A DNA stretch of 42,232 bases from Candidatus Aerophobota bacterium (GTDB lineage: Bacteria; Aerophobota; Aerophobia; Aerophobales; Aerophobaceae), in NCBI GenBank assembly GCA_030672545.1, contig DAOVGF010000031.1, positions 1 to 42,232 on the forward strand, read 5' to 3'. Every line of letters begins with the position of its first letter. The stretch's first letter is position 1. The translations under genes were made by a program, and so were the position numbers. This document shows, piece after piece, positions 18,501 through 27,744 of this stretch. Under the pieces are notes generated by a model that did no database searches, was not told where the DNA came from, and worked only from the letters and a program-made list of their open reading frames with translations.

Positions 18501-19781
18501 ATGACCGCTAATTCTCTTTATCGGGATATTTTAGCCGAAATAAAAGAAATCCCTATTTTGGATGTTCACTCTCACATTTCCACCGATTGCCCCCAAGCCA
18601 AAGACCTCTCCGATATTTTGTTTTACCATTTTGTGAGAAGAGAAGTATATTCTGCCGGCTTAGGGGACGATAATTTCTTAGTCTCTCAGGCCCCTCTCAG
18701 TGAGAGAATGGCTCGTTTCCTTCCCTATCTTGAACATATTGAGCATACTACCACTTTTTGGTGTGTAAGAAAAATTATTAAAGATATTTACGGAATACCG
18801 GAAGGTATAAACCGGCACAACTGGCGAGAAATAGAAAAAAGAATTAAAGAGAGAGGAGATAATAACAGTTGGTCAAAGAAAATAATGGTCAAAGCCGGCA
18901 TTGAACGTTCACTTACTTGCGAGGGCAACTGGGATAAGGAAAATCCGAAAAAACACCCTTTTCTTTCTCCGCTGTTCGAGAACTTGGAAGACTTCAACTT
19001 TGACCCAGAGCGGGGAACATCCGTTTTGAACCTGGTAAAAAATCAGTTTGGTTACCTTCCTTCTGTGGCCGGGGAATTTGAAGATCTCTTGGCTAAATTT
19101 TTCCAAAAAAAGATAGAAAGTGGGATAGGCTACTTTGTCTGTTTTATCAGTACTGCTCTCCAATTGCTGGGAGCGAAAAGGAGAAAAATAGAAGAACTTT
19201 ATCAAGCCAGAATTGCCGGTAAAAAACTTAGCTTTGAAGAAGAAAATATTCTGATAACCTGGCTGCTTCATACCTATTTTGAGATTATCAGAGAACACAG
19301 GTGCCCGATTCAACTTTGTATAGGGGCCTGGTGGGCAAAACCAAAACTAAGATACGGGGAATCTTATGTATTTTCTGATCATCGTTTTGTTTTTGATTTG
19401 ATTCCTCTATTCAAAACTTTTCCCGAGGTCAAAATAAACATTATGTGTGCTGCTCATTCTCTTTCTCAAGAGCTTACCATTATCTCCAGAATGCTTCCCA
19501 ACATTAGTCTTCTTGGTTTTTGGTGGCATACTTTATTTCCTACCTACGTTAAGACCACAATTGCTGAAAGATTGGAGGCTCTTCCAGCTAATAAATGGAT
19601 AGCTGTGGGCACCGACGCCTACTCGGTGGAGTGGGCTTATGCAAAAGTTAGTCTGATTTTGGATTGTTTAGCCAGAGTCCTCTCGGAAAAAATCGAACAG
19701 GGTTACCTTTCCCGGAGGAAGGCTCTTTGGTTGGCCCGAAGAGTTCTCTACGATAACCCAAAGGAAATCTACAAACTTTGA
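18501..19781 (+). CDS. Uronate isomerase-like / amidohydrolase-fold protein
   Basis: ILDVHSHISTDCPQAKDLSDILFYHFVRREVYSAG, WWAKPKLRYGESYVFSDHRFVFDLIPLFKTFPEVK, IAVGTDAYSVEWAYAKVSLI; architecture of the UxaC/glucuronate isomerase family. Confidence 0.75.
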   Translation: MTANSLYRDILAEIKEIPILDVHSHISTDCPQAKDLSDILFYHFVRREVYSAGLGDDNFLVSQAPLSERMARFLPYLEHIEHTTTFWCVRKIIKDIYGIPEGINRHNWREIEKRIKERGDNNSWSKKIMVKAGIERSLTCEGNWDKENPKKHPFLSPLFENLEDFNFDPERGTSVLNLVKNQFGYLPSVAGEFEDLLAKFFQKKIESGIGYFVCFISTALQLLGAKRRKIEELYQARIAGKKLSFEEENILITWLLHTYFEIIREHRCPIQLCIGAWWAKPKLRYGESYVFSDHRFVFDLIPLFKTFPEVKINIMCAAHSLSQELTIISRMLPNISLLGFWWHTLFPTYVKTTIAERLEALPANKWIAVGTDAYSVEWAYAKVSLILDCLARVLSEKIEQGYLSRRKALWLARRVLYDNPKEIYKL

Positions 19782-19890
19782 AAATGTCCGAAAGTAAAAT
19801 AATGTCCGGAAGGAGGTGGTGAGTTAGCAACAATAGCTGAGCAGATTTAATTGATGTAAAGAGTGGTTTTATCGAAAAAGGAGGAGTAAA

Positions 19891-20862
19891 ATGATAAGAA
19901 AGAAAGTGATTATGGCTCTGCTACTGACGGCGCTGATTTGTGGTGGAGTTGTTGGCGTCGGCGTGGCTCAGGAAAAGATTATCATCGGGTGTTCCATCAT
20001 TACCTATGAGCATCCCTTTTACATTGATGTGGTCAATGGAATGAAAAGAGTGGTAGAAAGAGCGGACGTAGATTTCTTGCTCAATGACCCTAAATGCAAG
20101 CTTGCTCCTCAAGTACAGGCTCTGGAGACTTATATTGCCCGCGGTGTAGATGCTTTAGTCGTCTACGGAGTTGATCCGGTAGGTGTAGTGCCGGTGGTAG
20201 AAGAAGCGACTGCTCTGGGAATACCGGTTATAACGGCGGATATGAAACTGCAGACTGATAAGGTAGTAACCTTTGTCGGCTCAAACAATCTGGAGATCGG
20301 CACCAAAGTGGGGAAATGGACCAAAGAATATATCGAGAACAACATGGGAGGGAAAGCTAAGATCGGTATAGTAGCCTGGTTGGTATCAGTAGCTCAACAA
20401 CAGAGAGTCCAGGGCTTCAAAGATCAGGTCACTCAGCTACCCGGGGTAGAGATTGTTACTATTCAGAATGTTGAGGAAGCTCTGAGAGACAATGCTATGA
20501 CCGTCACTGAAAATATTATAACCGCTCACCCAGATATCGACTTTATCTACGGTTCAAATCAGACTTGTTGTATGGGAGCAGTATCAGCCGTAGATGCTCT
20601 GGGAGCAGGAATCAAGGTTGTGGGCGTGGATATAGACACTGAAATGGTCAAAGCCATTAAGGACGGAAAGCTCTTTGCCACAGTAGCTCAGCAGCCTTTG
20701 CTCTTAGGTGAGGCAGCTATGCAGGCGGCTATGATAAAGGTCAAAGGTCTGGAATGCTTGGGCTCCGATTTCGTGGCGGAAAACATCATCATTCCCGTAC
20801 TTTTAGTATCCAAGGACAATCTTGAGCAAGCCACAAAAGAACTGGAAATATTGGCTTACTAA
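19891..20862 (+). CDS. Sugar ABC transporter substrate-binding protein (RbsB-like)
   Basis: Signal peptide; IIIGCSIITYEHPFYIDVVNGMKR, YIARGVDALVVYGVDP, GIPVITADM; SD ggaggag. Confidence 0.93.
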   Translation: MIRKKVIMALLLTALICGGVVGVGVAQEKIIIGCSIITYEHPFYIDVVNGMKRVVERADVDFLLNDPKCKLAPQVQALETYIARGVDALVVYGVDPVGVVPVVEEATALGIPVITADMKLQTDKVVTFVGSNNLEIGTKVGKWTKEYIENNMGGKAKIGIVAWLVSVAQQQRVQGFKDQVTQLPGVEIVTIQNVEEALRDNAMTVTENIITAHPDIDFIYGSNQTCCMGAVSAVDALGAGIKVVGVDIDTEMVKAIKDGKLFATVAQQPLLLGEAAMQAAMIKVKGLECLGSDFVAENIIIPVLLVSKDNLEQATKELEILAY

Positions 20863-20919
20863 AATAAAGCCAATTAAACTCTATTCCTTTGAAAACGGAG
20901 AGAAAGGTAAATAATAATA

Positions 20920-20960
20920 TGCGTAGAGGTTTGGTTGCATTAATACCAAGCCTCTACGCA
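20920..20960 (+). promoter_or_regulatory. Intercistronic hairpin between substrate-binding protein and ATPase genes
   Basis: TGCGTAGAGGTTTGGT-TGCATTAAT-ACCAAGCCTCTACGCA; 16-bp stem with one G-U type mismatch, 9-nt loop, no strong U-tract. Confidence 0.7.
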
Positions 20961-20982
20961 CTTATTTAGATAGGATACAGTC

Positions 20983-21744
20983 ATGCAAAAGGAACCTTTG
21001 TTGAAAATGAAAGGTATTTGCAAGAAATTCGGATCGGTTCAGGCTCTGAACAATGTGGATTTTGAACTCTACGATAATGAAATCCTCGGCCTGGTTGGAG
21101 ATAACGGGGCCGGGAAAACAACCCTAATTAAAATCGTCTCCGGCGCCTACTCCCCGGATGAGGGAAAAATTTTCTTACGAGGAGAGCAGGTAAACATTTT
21201 GGATCCCAGAAGTGCCAAAACTTTGGGAATAGAAACCGTATATCAAGATCTGGCTTTAGCTGATAAACTCAATATCGCTGAAAATATTTTTCTGGGAAAA
21301 GAGCGCTTAAAGAACTTTTTAGGAACTCCCATAAGAATACTGGATAAGAAACGTATGGAGGCAGAAACGCTTCCTACCTTAAGAAAACTAAAAATAGATA
21401 TTGAATCTCCTCGGGCTAAAGTAGCAACACTTTCCGGGGGACAGCGACAGGCCACAGCTATCGCCAAGAGTATTTTTTGGAAAGCCAGAATAATTATTAT
21501 GGATGAGCCAACGGCTGCTTTGGGAGTTGCGGAGACTATGAAAGTTCGCCAAATAACACTGGATTTAAAGAAAGAGGGGGCTTCCGTTATTTTGATAAGT
21601 CACAATCTGGAGGACATTTTTTCCGTGGTCGATAGGGTTATTATCCTGCGCGGCGGACGTCGAGTGGGAGACCGTTTGGTCAAACAAACTACCAGAGATG
21701 AAATTGTAAAATTAATGATCACCGGGGAGCGCGCTATCCAATGA
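20983..21744 (+). CDS. Sugar ABC transporter ATP-binding protein (single ABC domain)
   Basis: GDNGAGKTT Walker A, LSGGQRQ signature, IIIMDEPTAALG Walker B; 253 aa. Confidence 0.95.
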   Translation: MQKEPLLKMKGICKKFGSVQALNNVDFELYDNEILGLVGDNGAGKTTLIKIVSGAYSPDEGKIFLRGEQVNILDPRSAKTLGIETVYQDLALADKLNIAENIFLGKERLKNFLGTPIRILDKKRMEAETLPTLRKLKIDIESPRAKVATLSGGQRQATAIAKSIFWKARIIIMDEPTAALGVAETMKVRQITLDLKKEGASVILISHNLEDIFSVVDRVIILRGGRRVGDRLVKQTTRDEIVKLMITGERAIQ

Positions 21745-22733
21745 GTAAAAATTCCCAAAACACGGCCAAACAAAAGGAAGAAAAAAAAGTAGTTTTCCTA
21801 CTGCGACATACGGTAGAAACTTACGGACTCTTGGCGGGATTTGTGGTACTGTGTGTTTTCTTATCTATTGCCAGCCCCTATTTTTTGACTCTCTCAAATA
21901 TATTCAATGTGGGACGACAAATAGCGGTAACTGCTATTATTGCCTTTGGTATGACCTTTGTCATTACGGCTGCCCAGATTGACCTGAGTGTAGGTTCAGT
22001 GGTGGCTTTGACTGGAGTTATTACAGCTGCCTTGGTGACCCGAGCTGGATTTCCGGTTTGGATCTGGTTGCCTTTGGTTTTACTGACCGGAATCACCATT
22101 GGCTTAATGCATGGATTCTTTGTAGCTAAGCAAAAGATACCCGCATTCTTACTAACTCTGGCTACTATGGGAGTGTTACGCGGTATAGGATTTATCTATA
22201 CCCGAGGTCATCCCATTTATATAGGCTCCCGTGGATTTCGGGCTATCGGGCGAGGATTTATAGGACCTGTTCCCATTCCTATAATCATCATGGTAATTAT
22301 CTGGCTAATTTGCTATTTTATCCTTACCCAATCCAAAATCGGCAAATATATTACCGTAGTAGGTGAGAGTCAAAGGGTAGCCAGATTATCAGGTATCAAC
22401 GTTGATCGAGTCCTCATTTTTGTATTCGTGATAGAGGGAGTACTCACCGCCATTAGTGGTATTATAATGGCCTCTCGTCTGGGAACGGGTTCACCGCAGG
22501 TAGCCCTTGGTCTGGAACTAAATGTCATAGCTGCCGTTATATTGGGGGGTACCAGTTTGTTCGGAGGCGAAGGTCGAATGTTTGGAACCTTATTGGGAGC
22601 TATGGTGATAGGGACTCTGGTTAACGGAATGACTTTACTTAACATCTCGCCCTACGTACAAATGGTTGTCCGAGGACTGGTAATTCTTGGTGCTGTATGG
22701 GTAAACATGGCCCGATACAGAGTTAAGAGGTAG
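21741..22733 (+). CDS. Sugar ABC transporter permease (RbsC-like)
   Basis: Hydrophobic, AAQIDLSVGSVVALTGV, AAVILGGTSLFGGEGRMFGTLLGA; overlaps ATPase stop by 4 bp. Confidence 0.95.
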   Translation: MSKNSQNTAKQKEEKKVVFLLRHTVETYGLLAGFVVLCVFLSIASPYFLTLSNIFNVGRQIAVTAIIAFGMTFVITAAQIDLSVGSVVALTGVITAALVTRAGFPVWIWLPLVLLTGITIGLMHGFFVAKQKIPAFLLTLATMGVLRGIGFIYTRGHPIYIGSRGFRAIGRGFIGPVPIPIIIMVIIWLICYFILTQSKIGKYITVVGESQRVARLSGINVDRVLIFVFVIEGVLTAISGIIMASRLGTGSPQVALGLELNVIAAVILGGTSLFGGEGRMFGTLLGAMVIGTLVNGMTLLNISPYVQMVVRGLVILGAVWVNMARYRVKR

Positions 22734-22736
22734 GTC

Positions 22737-23885
22737 TTAAATTCCCGCCAGGCGACAAAGTTCCGGAGCTCGATCAGTTTTTTCCCAGGTAAAGTCTTTA
22801 TCCTCCCGTCCAAAATGTCCATAACAAGCAGTCTTTTTATAAATAGGACGAAGAAGATCCAGGTATTCGATTATCCCTCGGGGAGTGAGATCGAAGTTGT
22901 CCTGGATAAGCTTGTTTATCCGGGACTCGGGGATTTTCCCCGTCCCGAAAGTATCTACCATTAAAGATATAGGTATTTTTTTCCCAATGACATAGGCAAT
23001 TTGAACCTCACATTTGTCAGCGATCCCAGCCGCTACTAAATTTTTGGCAATGTAACGAGCCATATATGAACCAGAACGGTCTACCTTGGTAGGATCCTTT
23101 CCTGAGAAACATCCCCCCCCGTGAGAACCTACTCCTCCGTAAGTATCCATTATTATCTTTCTTCCGGTAAGTCCTGTATCTGCCTGAGGTCCTCCTATTT
23201 TGAAACTACCGGTTTGATTAATGTAGTAACTAAGGTCGGTGCTTCTATATTGCTCGGGAAGACAGGGTTTAATAACCATCTCTATTATCTCGTCTTCGAT
23301 ATCTTCCACTTCGACTTCTGGGGAATGCTGGGCTGAAATCACCACCGTGCTCACCCTTCGGGGAACTCCATTTTCATACTCAACGGTTACTTGAGATTTG
23401 CCATCAGGACGAAGATAAGGGAGAATCTTTTTCTTTCTTACTTCAGCTAATCTTTTGGTCAGACGATGAGCCAGGATGATGGGCAGAGGCATCAACTCAG
23501 GTGTTTCCTTGGTAGCATACCCGAACATCATCCCCTGATCTCCTGCCCCGTCCTTATCTACCCCCAAAGCAATATCGGAAGATTGCTCATTAATGGAAGT
23601 AATTACGGCACAACTTTTATAGTCTATTCCATAACTGGCATGAGTATAACCTATTTGCTTAAGAACCTGACGAGCAATGGAAGGAATGTCTATATAGCAG
23701 GTAGTGGTGATTTCACCAGCCATAAAAGCTAAACCGGTGGTAACCAGCGTCTCGCAGGCCACCCGGCCTTGGGAATCTTGCTTTAAAATAGCGTCAAGGA
23801 CTGCATCAGAAATTTGGTCGGCAATTTTATCCGGATGCCCTTCGGTTACCGATTCAGAAGTAAAGAGGTATTTCTCTCTGTTCAT
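22737..23885 (-). CDS. metK: S-adenosylmethionine synthetase
   Basis: [53 protein letters not shown]. Confidence 0.98.
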   Translation of the reverse strand: MNREKYLFTSESVTEGHPDKIADQISDAVLDAILKQDSQGRVACETLVTTGLAFMAGEITTTCYIDIPSIARQVLKQIGYTHASYGIDYKSCAVITSINEQSSDIALGVDKDGAGDQGMMFGYATKETPELMPLPIILAHRLTKRLAEVRKKKILPYLRPDGKSQVTVEYENGVPRRVSTVVISAQHSPEVEVEDIEDEIIEMVIKPCLPEQYRSTDLSYYINQTGSFKIGGPQADTGLTGRKIIMDTYGGVGSHGGGCFSGKDPTKVDRSGSYMARYIAKNLVAAGIADKCEVQIAYVIGKKIPISLMVDTFGTGKIPESRINKLIQDNFDLTPRGIIEYLDLLRPIYKKTACYGHFGREDKDFTWEKTDRAPELCRLAGI

Positions 23886-23944
23886 TTTTTTCGCCTTTTC
23901 TTTGACTTCAAAAATCCGTTTAAAATGACTTTACCCAGACTATT

Positions 23945-24400
23945 TCATAATTCCTCTTTCTGAATGATTTTTTCGATTTTTTCTACTGTTTCTGCGTTCA
24001 TAAGATCATCACGAGCTCTTTTCCGCCTCAACAAACGAGATATACTGGCTAAAGCTTTCAAATAATCTCCCGAGGCCTCTGGTGGAGCACCCAGCAAGAA
24101 GAACAAATAGACCGGTTCTTTATCTAAAGCATCGAAATCTATACCTTTTTTGGAGATACCAAAAGCACCGATTAGGGACTTTATTCCTGAGGAACGAGCG
24201 TGAGGAATAGCAATATTATAACCTATTCCAGTACTACCTAACTTTTCACGCTCACGAATTACTCTTAAGAACTCTTTTTTGTCCGTAACCTCACCTGTTT
24301 TTTCTAACAAACTGACCAGTTCTTCCAAGACTTCTTCTTTAGTTCTGGACTCCAGTCTGGATATAATACTCTCTCTACGCAAAAAATTTTTTACTTCCAC
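23945..24400 (-). CDS. PTS EIIA (fructose/nitrogen, PtsN-like) domain protein
   Basis: GIGYNIAIPHARSSGIK active-site His motif, YLFFLLGAPPEASGDYLKALASISRLLR. Confidence 0.9.
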   Translation of the reverse strand: MEVKNFLRRESIISRLESRTKEEVLEELVSLLEKTGEVTDKKEFLRVIREREKLGSTGIGYNIAIPHARSSGIKSLIGAFGISKKGIDFDALDKEPVYLFFLLGAPPEASGDYLKALASISRLLRRKRARDDLMNAETVEKIEKIIQKEEL

Positions 24401-24453
24401 TCCACCCTCCTTATTTTTGTTTTATCTGAACATCTATAGGAAAAGTTAATACT

Positions 24454-24990
24454 TTATATTTCTGGTTGGATAAGACCAAAGTTACCATTTTCTCTTTTGT
24501 AAATCACATTAATATTATTATTCTCTGCGTTGAGAAAGACATAAAACTTATCTCGGGAAATATTGAGCTGGATAATAGCTTCCTCAACACTCATTGGTTT
24601 AACCAGCTCCTTGGTTATCTGAACTACTCTTGGCTTTTTTTGGTCACTAACAACCTCAGAAAGTTCGGCCAAAATGTTTGACTTCTCACTCTGGCGGGGA
24701 GACTTATGAGATTTAATCTTTTCCTTGAACTTCTTGGCCTGTTTAATTATTTTGTTGACGGCCACTTCAACGGAAGTATAAAGATTAGTATCAACAGCAT
24801 TGCTGTGAAGAATCTGCTTATTGACTGAAGTGTTGATTTCTACCCAATATCTACCTTTTTCCAGTCTAATTATTACGTGCGAAGTGGAAATTTCCTTAAA
24901 ATACCTGTCCAATTTGCCCAATTTTTTTTCCACTAAAGCATTTATCTCCGGGGTAACTTGCATATGGAATACATTAATTTCTACTTTCAA
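24454..24990 (-). CDS. hpf: Ribosome hibernation promoting factor, long form
   Basis: N-terminal S30AE fold (LGKLDRYFKEISTSHVIIRLEKGRYWVEINTSVNKQILHSNAVDTNLYTSVEVAVNKIIKQAKKFKEKIKSHK) plus C-terminal SVEEAIIQLNISRDKFYVFLNAENNNINVIYKRENGNFGLIQP; TTG start with SD agaggtgag. Confidence 0.95.
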   Translation of the reverse strand: MKVEINVFHMQVTPEINALVEKKLGKLDRYFKEISTSHVIIRLEKGRYWVEINTSVNKQILHSNAVDTNLYTSVEVAVNKIIKQAKKFKEKIKSHKSPRQSEKSNILAELSEVVSDQKKPRVVQITKELVKPMSVEEAIIQLNISRDKFYVFLNAENNNINVIYKRENGNFGLIQPEI

Positions 24991-24998
24991 ACACTCAC

Positions 24999-25108
24999 CT
25001 CTTGTCTTGGTTCAAGAGAAAAACCCGGCTGGGTTATGGATAGCCAGATTGCAAAAGAAAATATTATTTCTATTTCCTACCTTCTCTGTTTAGCCATTCA
25101 GCCGGGTT
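24999..25108 (-). promoter_or_regulatory. Candidate structured leader of hpf
   Basis: Long-range 10-bp AACCCGGCTG/CAGCCGGGTT (25099-25108/25022-25031), competing AACCC-AGCC-GGGTT-TTT (25019-25035), and CTCTTG/CAAGAG hairpin over the SD (24999-25018). Confidence 0.5.
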
Positions 25109-25130
25109 AATTTCTCAACAGCAGGTCAAC

Positions 25131-25337
25131 CTATTTAACCTTAGCTACATTAACAGCTTGAAGACCACGCTGGGTTTTCTCGATGTCGAAAGACACTTTC
25201 TCCCCTTCTTCCAGACTCTTGAATCCTTCCTGAGTTATGTTGGAATAATGGACAAAGACATCTTCGCCATTTTCCCTCTCTATGAACCCGTAACCTTTTC
25301 GGTCATCGAACCACTTGACCGTTCCTTCTTCTGACAT
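25131..25337 (-). CDS. Cold-shock domain protein
   Basis: [30 protein letters not shown] (RNP1/RNP2). Confidence 0.97.
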   Translation of the reverse strand: MSEEGTVKWFDDRKGYGFIERENGEDVFVHYSNITQEGFKSLEEGEKVSFDIEKTQRGLQAVNVAKVK

Positions 25338-25389
25338 GCGTTGGCACCTCCCGTACTTAATTACTCCCCAAGAGGAAGACTAAGTAAAG

Positions 25390-25417
25390 ATTATATCATA
25401 GACCAGAAACTTGTCAA
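25390..25417 (-). promoter_or_regulatory. Promoter for the csp gene
   Basis: Minus strand TTGACA (25412-25417)-16 bp-TATAAT (25390-25395). Confidence 0.7.
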
Positions 25418-25443
25418 CAAACTTTTGCAGCTAATCCCATCAT

Positions 25444-26178
25444 TTATGAAGCTCTGGCTAAAGCAAATAAATAAATCTTGTCTACCCCGGCTCTTTTAAG
25501 TACTCCGGCCGCTTGGTTGGCCGTAACCCCGGTAGTATAAACATCATCCACCAATAGAACCTTTCGTTTCTTCAGAAGTGTCTCATTAGATGTTCTGAAA
25601 GCTCTCTTTATATTTTTAATTCGTTCAGATTTTCTCAAATGTGTCTGAGTTTGGGTAGGCCTTACTCTCTTCAAACAGTGGTTAATTAAGGGTAAATGGA
25701 AATAATTTGCTATCACTCGGGCAATTAACTCAGCTTGATTGAATCCTCTTTCTTTCAGTCGCTTTCGATGAAGAGGAACCGGAATAACCAAATCAAAATG
25801 ATAGAGAGAAATGCTATTTTTCCTCAAATATTCTTCAATGATCCTTAGCAGTCCGCTCATAACCCCTGTTTTACCTTTATACTTGAGGAGTTTGATAACT
25901 TCCACCATAACTCCTCGGTAAAGAGTGGGGATAAAAGACCGCTCGAAGTTGGGTGGGTTTTGAAGACATCCACCACATTTCTGAGAAGAAGAATCAAGGG
26001 ATCCAGATAAAGGCCGGGCACACTGCTGACAGTAAGGAGAAGTAATCCACTCAATCTTCGACCAACACTTTTGGCAGACAAAACTCTGATTTAGAGGAGC
26101 CAGCTCCTCTTTGCATATTTGACACTCAGCAGGCAACAAAAAGGCCATTAGCCCTTTCTGGATGTCTTTTACAATCAC
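25444..26178 (-). CDS. ComF family phosphoribosyltransferase
   Basis: Four N-terminal CxxC pairs, VIPVPLHRKRLKERGFNQAELIA, KRKVLLVDDVYTTGVTANQAA (PRPP motif). Confidence 0.95.
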   Translation of the reverse strand: MIVKDIQKGLMAFLLPAECQICKEELAPLNQSFVCQKCWSKIEWITSPYCQQCARPLSGSLDSSSQKCGGCLQNPPNFERSFIPTLYRGVMVEVIKLLKYKGKTGVMSGLLRIIEEYLRKNSISLYHFDLVIPVPLHRKRLKERGFNQAELIARVIANYFHLPLINHCLKRVRPTQTQTHLRKSERIKNIKRAFRTSNETLLKKRKVLLVDDVYTTGVTANQAAGVLKRAGVDKIYLFALARAS

Positions 26179-26198
26179 TTACTTCATTCTCCCTTAAT

Positions 26199-26226
26199 AT
26201 TATAAGTTATACTTCTCTCTTGTCAA
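26199..26226 (-). promoter_or_regulatory. Promoter for the comF-like gene
   Basis: Minus strand TTGACA (26221-26226)-16 bp-TATAAT (26199-26204). Confidence 0.65.
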
Positions 26227-26301
26227 ATCAATTACACTTGCCTGTCAAAGATAATTCTGTTAAAATCATTCTCAAGAATAGTTTATCGGGAGAACCTAAG
26301 A

Positions 26302-26955
26302 ATGTTTGAGGACCTAGGAGTAATATTTGAAAGGGATCCGGCTGCCAGGAATGTCTGGGAAGTACTTCTTTACCCTGGACTACACGCTATTTTTTGGCAT
26401 CGTATCTCTCACTTTCTTTTCCAACGCAAGTTTAAATTCCTGGCCCGGCTTATTTCCCAGTTTGCCCGGTTTCTTACCGGAATAGAAATACATCCGGGAG
26501 CCAAAATTGGTAAAGGTTTCTTCATTGATCATGGAATGGAGGTAGTAATAGGTGAAACCACGGAAATCGGGAATAATGCAACTCTTTATCAAGGAGTAAC
26601 CCTGGGAGGAACAGGCAAGGAAAAAGGGAAAAGACATCCCACCCTGGGGAATAATGTTACAGTAGCCGCAGGAGCAAAAATCCTGGGAAACATTAAAATA
26701 GGAGATAACTCAGTAATAGGAGCTGGTTCTGTGGTAATCAAGGATGTTCCTCCCGATTCCACAGTTGTTGGAGTCCCGGGTAGAATAGTAAAACATAAGG
26801 GCAGGAGAATTACTCTGATTAACCTAGATCATGGAGATCTACCTGATCCAATCATAGAACGACTTGAAGAATTTCGTAAAGAGATAGATTACATTGAGAA
26901 AATCATTCAGCAAGGGAAAATCAAGAAAATGGGAGGTCCCAAAATCTCTCCTTGA
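26302..26955 (+). CDS. cysE: Serine O-acetyltransferase
   Basis: Left-handed beta-helix hexapeptides; [47 protein letters not shown]. Confidence 0.95.
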   Translation: MFEDLGVIFERDPAARNVWEVLLYPGLHAIFWHRISHFLFQRKFKFLARLISQFARFLTGIEIHPGAKIGKGFFIDHGMEVVIGETTEIGNNATLYQGVTLGGTGKEKGKRHPTLGNNVTVAAGAKILGNIKIGDNSVIGAGSVVIKDVPPDSTVVGVPGRIVKHKGRRITLINLDHGDLPDPIIERLEEFRKEIDYIEKIIQQGKIKKMGGPKISP

Positions 26956-26960
26956 CTGAA

Positions 26961-26988
26961 TTGACACAAAAACAATTTGTATTATAAT
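26961..26988 (+). promoter_or_regulatory. Promoter for the HNH gene
   Basis: TTGACA (26961-26966)-16 bp-TATAAT (26983-26988), consensus hexamers. Confidence 0.75.
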
Positions 26989-27018
26989 TAAGAGAAGTTT
27001 TCGGGGAATTGGTGGAAA

Positions 27019-27636
27019 ATGGCTACAGAAGTGTTAAATAGTAGCGTACTGGTTCTCAATAAGCTATGGGAGGTAACCGACGTTTGCTCGGTAAAAAGAG
27101 CCTTCTGTTTGGTTTATCTCCAGCATGCTCAAATAGTTATTAAGGAAGGAGGTTCTTTCTACACCTTTGGATTTGAGAAATGGAAGGATTTCTCTCAGAA
27201 AGCTAACGATGACAATGTCATTCGTACAATTAGCTTTCGCCTCAAAATTCCTCGCATAATTCTTCTGCTTCTTTATGATCGCCTTCCTCCGCGAAAGGTA
27301 AAGTTCACCCGAAGAAATATTTTTAAGCGGGATCGGAATACCTGTCAGTATTGCGGAAAGAAGTTTAGATCTGAAGATTTGAATATAGATCACGTTATTC
27401 CTCTATCCAGAGGCGGTAAGGATTGCTGGGAAAATGTTGTCTGTTCCTGTGTTTCCTGCAATCTTCGTAAAGGAAGCCGGCTGTTTTCCGAAGCCAAGAT
27501 GCATCTAATAAAGAAGCCTCGGAAGCCAGCCTGGAAAGCCTTTGTCAAGAATAATCTCTCAGAAATGAAGGAAGAGACCTGGCAAGATTTTCTTGATATG
27601 GCTTACTGGAATGTGGAGTTAGAGGAAGATACATAG
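27019..27636 (+). CDS. HNH endonuclease
   Basis: RDRNTCQYCGKKFRSEDLNIDHVIPLSRGGKDCWENVVCSCVSCNLRKGSR. Confidence 0.93.
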   Translation: MATEVLNSSVLVLNKLWEVTDVCSVKRAFCLVYLQHAQIVIKEGGSFYTFGFEKWKDFSQKANDDNVIRTISFRLKIPRIILLLLYDRLPPRKVKFTRRNIFKRDRNTCQYCGKKFRSEDLNIDHVIPLSRGGKDCWENVVCSCVSCNLRKGSRLFSEAKMHLIKKPRKPAWKAFVKNNLSEMKEETWQDFLDMAYWNVELEEDT

Positions 27637-27744
27637 TCAATCTATCTATCCCACCTACCCCAAGAGCTTTTGAGCAGGGAATACTCTAATTTTCTTCTAA
27701 TCTCAACACTACTTCCAGATAAATCAGGTAAAGGATAAGTAAAA

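Noticed and set aside
23113-23120. C8 homopolymer in metK (possible phase variation)
   Set aside because: Reading frame is intact and encodes the conserved HGGGxFSGKD motif; phase variation of an essential gene is unlikely.
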